A stretch of DNA of 31,923 nt from Ramlibacter tataouinensis. GTDB lineage: Bacteria > Pseudomonadota > Gammaproteobacteria > Burkholderiales > Burkholderiaceae_C. Of this stretch, positions 23,350 through 28,930 are shown piece by piece. The notes under the pieces are model-generated. The model did no database searches and had not been told where the DNA came from. It saw nothing but the letters and a program-made list of their open reading frames with translations. Position 1 is the first letter of the stretch. Every line of letters starts with the position of its first letter. The stretch spans positions 85,522 through 117,444 of the forward strand of contig DIZF01000065.1 of the NCBI GenBank assembly GCA_002427815.1. The letters are read 5' to 3'. A program made the position numbers and the translations under genes.

Positions 23350-24666
23350 TCAGGCGGCTTGCCGTTCCTGCGCAGCCGCGCCCGGCTGCGGATGTTGCAC
23401 GGCCAGGACCTTGTCGATGCGCTTGCCATCGAGATCGACCACCTCGAACAGCCAGTCCCCGCATTCGATGCGCTCGCCCACGGCGGGCAGGGTGCCCGAC
23501 ACCGACATCAGCAGGCCTGCCACCGTGTTGTAGCGGCCGCGCTCCTCCTCGGGCAGGTCGCGGATGTCCAGCCGCGCCTTGAGTTCGGAGATCGGCATCA
23601 GGCCATCGAGCAGCCAGGTGCCGTCTTCGCGCAGCGTCGCCCAGGCGTCCGCCTGCGCTCCCGGCTGCAATTCGCCAGTGATGGCTTCGAGCAGATCGTG
23701 CGGCGTCATCAGGCCCTGCACCACGCCGTATTCGTCGACCACGAACACGATGCGCCCCGACTCCTGGCGGAACTGCTCGAGCAGTTCCATGCCCGACAGC
23801 GTCTCGGGCACGAACAGCGCAGGCAGCGCCTGCGACTCGACGGTGGACGGGTCTTCGGGCCCGAGCGCCAGCAGCCGCGCCACGCTGACCACACCCAGCA
23901 CGTCGTCCAGCGAACCGCGGCACACCGGATACCAGGAATGCGCACCCTCGCGGCCCACCTGGCGCAGGCACTCGCCGATCGTGAGGCCGGCGTCCAGCCA
24001 CTGGATGTCGGAACGCGGCACCATCATGGATGTCAGCGGCCGGTCGTCCAGATGGAACACGTTTTGCACCATCTGGTGCTCCTGCTGCTCGATGACGCCC
24101 GCGTCCACACCCTCCTCCAGGCTGTGCGCGATCTCCTCCTCGGTCATGCCACGCACCCGCGTCATGTCGACGGGCAGAAGCCTCAGGACCGCCACTGTCG
24201 ATGCCGACAACAGTTTGACAAACGGCCCGGCCGCCCGTGCCAGCCATGTCATGGGCCGTGCCAGCAGGCGCGAAACCGGTTCCGGATAGAGCTGGCCGAT
24301 CCGCTTGGGCACCAGCTCGCCGAAGATGATGGTGACGTAGGTGATCAAGGCCACGACGACCCCTGTGGCCGCGAACGAGGACGTGCGAACCCCGACCCCG
24401 AGGCCCTGCAGCCAGTGCGCCAGCTCGTTGCTGAATGCGGCCTCGCCGATGATGCCGTTCAGCACCCCAATGGACGTGATGCCCACCTGCACCGTGGACA
24501 GGAAGCGTGTCGGCTGCTCCAGCAGCCTGAGCGCGGACAGTGCGCCGGCGTCTCCCGCCTCGGCCATCGTGGTCAGCCGTGCCTTGCGGCTCGACGCCAG
24601 CGCCATCTCCGACATGGCAAAAACCGCGTTCAGCACCGTCAGCAGCGCGATCAGCAGGATTTCCAT
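23350..24666 (-). CDS. CNNM/CorC-type (HlyC/CorC) transporter with CBS domains
   Basis: Inner-membrane protein, 438 residues. An N-terminal CNNM (DUF21) domain with about four membrane segments (1-25, 58-85, 95-125, 140-165) includes GELVPKRIG. A CBS-domain pair (about 205-335, with MVPRSDIQWL and FVVDEYGVVQGLMTPHDLLE) follows, then a CorC_HlyC domain (about 345-430, with RYNTVAGLLM and GDWLFEVVDLDGKRIDKV). The family is linked to Mg2+/Co2+ efflux or resistance. No strong ribosome-binding site precedes the ATG. The prophage boundary lies only about 35-55 bp upstream, so the native promoter was probably moved away. The gene is convergent with crcB. Confidence 0.92.
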   Translation of the reverse strand: MEILLIALLTVLNAVFAMSEMALASSRKARLTTMAEAGDAGALSALRLLEQPTRFLSTVQVGITSIGVLNGIIGEAAFSNELAHWLQGLGVGVRTSSFAATGVVVALITYVTIIFGELVPKRIGQLYPEPVSRLLARPMTWLARAAGPFVKLLSASTVAVLRLLPVDMTRVRGMTEEEIAHSLEEGVDAGVIEQQEHQMVQNVFHLDDRPLTSMMVPRSDIQWLDAGLTIGECLRQVGREGAHSWYPVCRGSLDDVLGVVSVARLLALGPEDPSTVESQALPALFVPETLSGMELLEQFRQESGRIVFVVDEYGVVQGLMTPHDLLEAITGELQPGAQADAWATLREDGTWLLDGLMPISELKARLDIRDLPEEERGRYNTVAGLLMSVSGTLPAVGERIECGDWLFEVVDLDGKRIDKVLAVQHPQPGAAAQERQAA

Positions 24667-24701
24667 GAATCAGGGGCGAGAATCGGACACCATGGCACTT
24701 T

Positions 24702-24717
24702 ACTTCAATGGTGAAGT
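24702..24717. repeat. Imperfect inverted repeat at the left prophage boundary (candidate attachment site)
   Basis: ACTTCA and TGAAGT, separated by ATGG, lie between the CNNM start (24666) and the recombinase stop (24721-24723). Serine recombinases act on short dyad sites next to their gene, so this is a plausible att core. The matching right end lies outside the window and could not be compared. Confidence 0.35.
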
Positions 24718-24720
24718 GGT

Positions 24721-25341
24721 TTACCGGCCGTTCACGTACTGCCCGAGCACTGGCAAACGCCTGAGCTTCGCCGCCCCTGGCCGGTCAGCAATCCAGATGT
24801 AGCGCCACACCGTGGCCTCACTGCACCCGAAAATATCCGCCAGCATCGCAATCGTGAACAGCCCCGCGAACTCCCGCCGCAGCCTGGCCAGCTCACCCGC
24901 GTCGTCATCGCCCAACACCCGACGCTGACCGCCCCACCGCGTACCCCGCTTGTACGCAGCCACCTGGCCAGCAATCGAGCGCTCCCGAATCAACGCACGC
25001 TCAAACTGCCCCACAGCGCCAAGTATCTGGACAATGAATTCGCCCACGGCCGAGGTTGTATCAATCGGCTCTGTCAGACTTCGAAACTTCGCGCCGGCCT
25101 GGTGCACAGCCTCAAGGATGTCCAATAAATCCTTGAGGCTTCGCGCTACGCGATCGAGCTTGTACACCGTCAACACGTCGCCAGCGCACAAGCTTTGAAG
25201 TGCCGCCCGCAGTTGCGGCCGCTGACCTACTGAGCTAGTTTTCTCGGCAAAGATACGCACAACGCCAGCCGCCTTCAATGCGTCAAGCTGTAAATGCGTC
25301 TCCTGCAAATTTGTAGAAACACGTGCATACCCCAACAACAT
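24721..25341 (-). CDS. Serine recombinase (resolvase/invertase family), probable phage integrase
   Basis: DNA recombinase of 206 residues. The catalytic N-terminal domain begins MLLGYARVST with the nucleophile Ser9. KLDRVARSLKDLLDIL supplies the active-site arginines (R64, R67), and FIVQILGAVGQFERALIRER forms the long E helix. The C-terminal part (about 145-206) contains a helix-turn-helix (LFTIAMLADIFGCSEATVWRYI) longer than in simple resolvases. The frame opens at 25386, but the ATG at 25341 with AGGGGCG upstream gives the standard start; the longer version would overlap rep. It is placed at the left end of the prophage, which fits an integration role as in Ralstonia RSM phages. Inversion or resolution is the alternative. 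Confidence 0.88.
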   Translation of the reverse strand: MLLGYARVSTNLQETHLQLDALKAAGVVRIFAEKTSSVGQRPQLRAALQSLCAGDVLTVYKLDRVARSLKDLLDILEAVHQAGAKFRSLTEPIDTTSAVGEFIVQILGAVGQFERALIRERSIAGQVAAYKRGTRWGGQRRVLGDDDAGELARLRREFAGLFTIAMLADIFGCSEATVWRYIWIADRPGAAKLRRLPVLGQYVNGR

Positions 25342-25375
25342 GCCGCCCCTGCTATTTTCTTGACAGCATACCCGG

Positions 25376-26239
25376 TCAGGAATCACGTTCAGTGTGCAGC
25401 AACCACATGTCGCCGCTCTTGCAAATCAGATGCTTTAACACCCGCTCCCCGCTGTGAAGCTCAAACGCAAGGCCCACAGCGTCACCAATATCCATCGGTG
25501 GAAGCTCCATAGTGACACAAGGTGGAGCAGTCAACCCCTGCGTTGAGTCCCACATGCGCCGCCCACTCTCGCCGGCCGCATTGTCCTTTGTGAGATAGCC
25601 CGCGATGTAGGCCGCGATCTTCCCCGACGAAGCACCCCGATTCAAACGCCCCTTGCGACCGCCAACGAAGCACATCCCACCAGCTGGGACCACCGAACGC
25701 CAGACCGCCGTGCCGACTTTCCAAGACTGGACTTTGCAGCCCTTGTATTGCATCAGGAAGGGCAACCGATCACAGGCAATGTGCACATGCCACGCGCCAC
25801 GCCCCTGACGCTCGAAACCGTAGACCGCCCGAAAACCCGGAATCAGCCGACGCATGATGCGCATCCAGGCATGGAAATCTGTTCGCATCCTCGAAAGATC
25901 GGCCATGTTTTCCCGGTAGGTGAGGGTGAGCATTTGCGTGAACGACGCATGTTTGATCTTGTGCCGACAGTTTCGCCGCGCCCGAGCCGCCGCCTTCAGT
26001 ACCGACCGCTCCGCCTTCGCCTCCAAAGCCTCCAGATCGACATCCACGCCGTCAAACGCATCAGCGGCAACCCAAGGGCACGGCCCCTGCTCTGCATCGC
26101 CCTCAAGAGGCAGGAAGATCACCCGCGAATAGATCAGCAGCTCACGCTGGTGAGACGCCTTGGAATGCCACAGCCGAACATTCCAACCATGCTCGACCCG
26201 CTTGCAGGCCATACCCTTGTGCCAGATAATCGCTTCCAT
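25376..26239 (-). CDS. HUH-type rolling-circle replication initiation protein (inovirus Rep)
   Basis: Replication initiator, 287 residues, that would nick the double-stranded form at the origin to start rolling-circle synthesis. It carries the three HUH motifs in order: motif I TQMLTLTYREN (about 101-111), metal-binding motif II with H151 and H153 (AWHVHIACD), and motif III with two tyrosines, Y211 and Y215 (AAYIAGYLTKD), plus the following Lys. A cysteine-containing segment lies between motifs II and III. A GGGGGC stretch precedes the ATG. It sits between the candidate origin region and the recombinase gene, unlike the M13 order, where gII heads the replication genes. Confidence 0.9.
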   Translation of the reverse strand: MEAIIWHKGMACKRVEHGWNVRLWHSKASHQRELLIYSRVIFLPLEGDAEQGPCPWVAADAFDGVDVDLEALEAKAERSVLKAAARARRNCRHKIKHASFTQMLTLTYRENMADLSRMRTDFHAWMRIMRRLIPGFRAVYGFERQGRGAWHVHIACDRLPFLMQYKGCKVQSWKVGTAVWRSVVPAGGMCFVGGRKGRLNRGASSGKIAAYIAGYLTKDNAAGESGRRMWDSTQGLTAPPCVTMELPPMDIGDAVGLAFELHSGERVLKHLICKSGDMWLLHTERDS

Positions 26240-26271
26240 TGGAGCAGCCCCCGTTTTGTTGCTCTGATCCG

Positions 26272-26309
26272 GCCCCGGGATGTTTGATGCATCGCCGGGG
26301 CTTTCTTTT
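26272..26309 (+). terminator. Hairpin with T-rich tail in the rep upstream gap
   Basis: GCCCCGG-GATG pairs with CATC-(G)-CCGGGGC around a seven-base loop, followed by TTTCTTTT on the plus strand. It looks like a plus-strand terminator, although no plus-strand gene ends here. It may instead be a structural element between the winged-helix gene and rep. Confidence 0.5.
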
Positions 26310-26311
26310 CC

Positions 26312-26512
26312 CTACGACAGCGAGACACCCCGCCCGCTATCCGTCAACCTATACCCACCACCCGAGCGCGCCACAAGACCACGACGCACAAGCCCAGCCA
26401 TAGTCCCACCACGACCAAGCCTCGACCGACCATGAACACCGCAAAAAGGACTCAACCCCCGGCGCATCAGATGCAACGCATCCCCCATATCCCGAGTCAA
26501 TTTAGTAGTCAT
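26312..26512 (-). CDS. Small winged-helix-like phage regulator
   Basis: A 66-residue protein that I do not recognise by name. The tail MAGLVRRGLVARSGGGYRLTDSGR reads as a recognition helix followed by a beta-wing and 'LTDSGR', the usual end of small winged-helix DNA-binding domains. The first half (residues 5-35) is helical and basic. AAAGGA lies about 12 bases upstream of the ATG, a little far for a ribosome-binding site. Its position between rep and the hairpin-rich intergenic region suggests a role in controlling rep or the switch between lysogeny and replication; this is inference. Confidence 0.65.
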   Translation of the reverse strand: MTTKLTRDMGDALHLMRRGLSPFCGVHGRSRLGRGGTMAGLVRRGLVARSGGGYRLTDSGRGVSLS

Positions 26513-26537
26513 GTCCAGATGTGTTCCTTTAATAAAT

Positions 26538-26558
26538 TAGCGCGGGCTGCGCCCGCGC
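26538..26558. repeat. Perfect 9-bp hairpin upstream of the winged-helix gene
   Basis: AGCGCGGGC and GCCCGCGCT flank a three-base loop TGC. It lies 25 bp upstream of the small regulator gene and forms the left edge of the hairpin-rich phage intergenic region (26513-26939), which otherwise has no gene. Confidence 0.7.
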
Positions 26559-26731
26559 TGCATCGCGCTCCGCTTGCGATTGCAGCGCCGGGCACGGCCA
26601 CAGCAAAAACCCAGGAACCCACCGCCCGCATGTAGCTGACTACGTGGCCGGCACTCGGCAGCGCCAATGCCAGCCGGTACCCTTGCCGCTTCGCTATGGC
26701 ATAGCCGCCGCTGATCGAGTGCCTAGCACCT

Positions 26732-26844
26732 GAAAAATCCGCCCAGCGCCGAACCCCGCAGCCACCCCCGTTAACCCCATCCGCAGGCGAGGGGCGTAAC
26801 GGGGGTGTCTTTTTTGCGGGGTTCCGGCACTGGCCGGATTTTTC
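26732..26844. repeat. Large nested inverted repeat in the phage intergenic region (candidate origin, packaging signal or terminator)
   Basis: The outer arms are 26732-26759 and 26816-26844. They pair over 28/29 bases with two mismatches and one bulge, starting GAAAAATCCG on both strands and ending AACCCCGC. Inside them lies a second perfect 11-bp stem, CACCCCCGTTA (26763-26773) with TAACGGGGGTG (26797-26807), which has a smaller CCCC/GGGG stem in its loop and is followed by TCTTTTTT. T-rich stretches at both outer ends could also stop transcription both ways. Filamentous phages keep their origin and packaging hairpins in such gaps; which function applies is inference. Confidence 0.75.
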
Positions 26845-26872
26845 TTTTGTGAACCTACAGCCACTCCCCCCG

Positions 26873-26921
26873 CCCTCGCCAGCGAGGGAGCGAGGAAGCA
26901 TTGCTGAAGGTATCGCCTTCA
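26873..26921. repeat. Two further small hairpins upstream of the plus-strand phage genes
   Basis: CCCTCG-CCAG-CGAGGG (26873-26888) and TGAAGG-TATCG-CCTTCA (26905-26921) lie between the large inverted repeat and the plus-strand gene at 26940. They add to a run of hairpins like the origin regions of filamentous phages. Confidence 0.55.
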
Positions 26922-26939
26922 ACAACCAGGAAACCTCAC

Positions 26940-27077
26940 ATGACCAAAGCCTTTGACTATCTGCTGTCCCTGATCGAACAAGGATGGGAATTCCCCGATG
27001 CATGCGCAAAAGCAGCCACCAAATTCGACGTATCGCACGACCTGCTCCGCCGCATGTACGACGACTACTGCCAGTAA
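26940..27077 (+). CDS. Small phage protein of 45 residues (opposite strand)
   Basis: This ORF is on the strand opposite to the phage genes. The ATG at 26940 is preceded by AGGAAA at seven bases, a good ribosome-binding site. The product starts MTKAFDYLLSLIEQGWEF and continues PDACAKAATKFDVSHDLLRRMY; it is acidic, probably all helical, and reads like a compact helix-turn-helix-sized domain. A second plus-strand ORF follows four bases after the stop, making a probable two-gene unit. Opposite-strand small genes in filamentous phages often encode repressors or immunity factors, but I do not recognise this family and the function is unknown. Confidence 0.7.
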   Translation: MTKAFDYLLSLIEQGWEFPDACAKAATKFDVSHDLLRRMYDDYCQ

Positions 27078-27081
27078 TCCC

Positions 27082-27318
27082 ATGATCGCCGCCAACCTCC
27101 GCAAGCACCCCGACGCCATGCTGCGTCAGATGGAGCTCGACCTCGCGGGGGTTGTCGGCACATGCGAACACCAGCGCAAAGCCGTTTGGACCTGGATCAT
27201 GAAAACCGCTACCGTCACGATCCGCAAGGTAATCGCGCCCGACTGGTGGAAAGCAATAAAAGCTCGGGCTCATGCGCTGGCCCGCACCGTACGCGCCGCC
27301 TGCACCGCCATGCTCTGA
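27082..27318 (+). CDS. Small phage protein of 78 residues (opposite strand)
   Basis: The second gene of the plus-strand pair starts at the ATG at 27082, four bases after the previous stop (an upstream in-frame ATG at 26998 lies inside the 45-residue gene and is less likely). The product is basic and helical (MIAANLRKHPDAMLRQMELD..., then VWTWIMKTATVTIRKVI and WWKAIKARAHALARTV). It is rich in Trp, Lys and Arg but has no clear signal peptide or membrane segment. It converges with the Zot-like gene, whose stop is eight bases away. Family and function are not recognised. Confidence 0.6.
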   Translation: MIAANLRKHPDAMLRQMELDLAGVVGTCEHQRKAVWTWIMKTATVTIRKVIAPDWWKAIKARAHALARTVRAACTAML

Positions 27319-27325
27319 CACCCCG

Positions 27326-28495
27326 TCACTTCGAGGCCCCCGTTGCCGTCCCCAGTAAAGGGACGGCACTACGACGCAGCGCATGGGCCGCACGAATCAG
27401 CTCAACATCCGCAGCCGCAGTCTGGACCGGCAGAGGCAACTCAGGCAAGCCAACCGGAGCACCACCGGAATAACCTTGCACCTGGCTAGGGGTATTGCCG
27501 ACCCGATGCGCTCCACCCAACGCACCAGGAGCACCGCCCGCCGTGGTGGACAGCTCCCAATCCATGAACCAGCCCTGAGCCACGATCTGGAGACACAGCG
27601 CCGGCGCAGTTGTGAGCTTTGTCCCCTGCTGCGTAAAGCACTTGCACTGCGTACCCCGCTTAATGCAGGCAGCAGGAAACGGCGCAACCGTGGGTTTTGT
27701 CAGGTCGTCATACCGTGGTGCAGTCTGTGGCAACCCCTCGACCCGAGCCTGATAAGAGGCTAGGAACTCTGGCACCGTCAGAACATGCCCACCCGACGCA
27801 CCAGAACCGCCTGCAGGACGCCCGACAGCCAACACCGAGGGGGTAGACGCAGCCTTGAAGCGAGACGCTTGTTGCGCCTTAAAACTCGTCACCGCGAAAT
27901 AGATGACCACAGGCACGAGCACCAAGCAAGCCAACAGCACCTTCACCTGGAAAGGCACTTTGACCCTCGCCGTATCGAGTGAGGTTGATTGATACCACGT
28001 GAAAACCTCTTTTGGAAACGGCACCATGACCGTGGAACCAGACGCACCAGACCCCGCCTTTTGGCAAACGTCATTCACCGAAGCCCACTCAAGCACAGAC
28101 ACCAACGGTGCACCCGACACACGCTTCAAATGCTGGTGCCAGCCAGGCGCACCAATCAGACGCCGCACGAATGCGTCGATATTCAACGGGTGTTGCGTGA
28201 TCAAAAAGAAATCAAATCCGCGCCGCCGATGTTCGGCCAACATCTTCACGTACTCCGGAGGATCCCCTTTCCGGACAGGAAAATCGTTGTGGCACTCGTC
28301 AAACAAAAAGATAGCCCCGTCCGGGGCTTGTTGCCAATCCTTTGCATCAATCTTGTGCCAGCCGAAATCCGCGATCATGTCAAAACGGCCGTTGTAATAC
28401 ACCGCCCTGCTTTCCTTCAGCGACAGTGCACGAACATCCCGCAATGTGAGCAGCGTCTTGCCGCTGCCATTTGCACCCGTCCTAAGAAAAATCAT
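27326..28495 (-). CDS. Zot/pI-family phage assembly ATPase
   Basis: Inner-membrane morphogenesis protein, 389 residues, equivalent to M13 pI and the CTXphi Zot. It drives extrusion of the filament through the envelope. It has Walker A GANGSGKT (7-14), Walker B AIFLFDECHND (61-71), an RRRGFDFFLITQHP segment with the sensor region, one membrane helix (about 185-204, VKVLLACLVLVPVVIYF) and a periplasmic tail with four cysteines (C277, C284, C286, C301). The frame extends to 28597, but the ATG at 28495 with AGGTG nearby gives the typical MIFLRTG start. No separate secretin (pIV) gene is visible, so a host secretin may be used, as CTXphi does. Confidence 0.93.
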   Translation of the reverse strand: MIFLRTGANGSGKTLLTLRDVRALSLKESRAVYYNGRFDMIADFGWHKIDAKDWQQAPDGAIFLFDECHNDFPVRKGDPPEYVKMLAEHRRRGFDFFLITQHPLNIDAFVRRLIGAPGWHQHLKRVSGAPLVSVLEWASVNDVCQKAGSGASGSTVMVPFPKEVFTWYQSTSLDTARVKVPFQVKVLLACLVLVPVVIYFAVTSFKAQQASRFKAASTPSVLAVGRPAGGSGASGGHVLTVPEFLASYQARVEGLPQTAPRYDDLTKPTVAPFPAACIKRGTQCKCFTQQGTKLTTAPALCLQIVAQGWFMDWELSTTAGGAPGALGGAHRVGNTPSQVQGYSGGAPVGLPELPLPVQTAAADVELIRAAHALRRSAVPLLGTATGASK

Positions 28496-28497
28496 GC

Positions 28498-28602
28498 TGC
28501 ACCTGTATGTGAGAGAGGTGCGAAAACGTTGCACCTGTACAAAGGGGAGGGCTTTTGCCTGTATGCCAAGCAAAGCCGCATCCCGACAGAAATGCACCTG
28601 TA
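28498..28602. repeat. Three direct copies of TGCACCTGTA in the leader of the Zot gene
   Basis: Exact 10-base copies start at 28498, 28530 and 28593, spaced 32 and 63 bases, close to three and six helical turns. On the minus strand each reads TACAGGTGCA; the copy nearest the gene supplies the AGGTG ribosome-binding site. They lie in the 139-bp gap between the DUF2523 and Zot-like genes and could be DNA operators or sites for a translational repressor. Confidence 0.7.
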
Positions 28603-28634
28603 CACCGAGAGTGGGCGACTAATTGGCAGGGTCA

Positions 28635-28928
28635 TTACATCCCCACCCAATGCTTAACCGTGTCACTTAACAGGCCTTCCAGCCCTAACCTGGTCGCAAT
28701 TGCCGCCGACACCATCGCAATGCATGTCCCAACTTTCATCATCGCCAGCATCCCGATAACCTCCGGTGGCAACGACGTGATGTTGTTGATTGCTTGTGTC
28801 TGTAACCAGTCCGTTGTCATTGACACGCCCTGATATGTGACAACAGAAATGCCCAGGCCAATCAAAACCTTTCCTGCCAGTGTCCCGGCAATGTTTATCA
28901 ACCCACCCAGCAGCGCAGACCACCACAT
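28635..28928 (-). CDS. DUF2523 family minor coat protein (pVI-like)
   Basis: Small membrane protein, 97 residues, of the DUF2523 type found between pIII and pI genes in many inoviruses and regarded as the pVI equivalent that helps finish and release the virion. It has three hydrophobic stretches (about 3-32, 55-80 and a shorter C-terminal one). The frame opens at 29006, but the ATG at 28928, with GAGGGG six bases upstream, gives the conserved MWWSALLGGLIN start. That ribosome-binding site lies in the last codons of the pIII gene, so translation of the two is probably coupled. Confidence 0.88.
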   Translation of the reverse strand: MWWSALLGGLINIAGTLAGKVLIGLGISVVTYQGVSMTTDWLQTQAINNITSLPPEVIGMLAMMKVGTCIAMVSAAIATRLGLEGLLSDTVKHWVGM

Positions 28929-28930
28929 AG

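Noticed and set aside
24341..24802. Plus-strand frame spanning the prophage boundary
   Set aside because: It is antisense to the CNNM gene and to the recombinase end, with no recognisable domain.
26509..27393. A 294-codon minus-strand open frame across the phage intergenic region
   Set aside because: It reads through the large inverted repeat and antisense to two plus-strand ORFs with good ribosome-binding sites. Its composition (Gly, Arg, Ser rich, no domain) looks like a chance frame in GC-rich DNA.
28492..28581. A 29-codon minus-strand ORF whose stop overlaps the Zot start
   Set aside because: Its ribosome-binding site is poorly spaced, and its sequence is largely made of the TACAGGTGCA repeats, so the overlap may be accidental.
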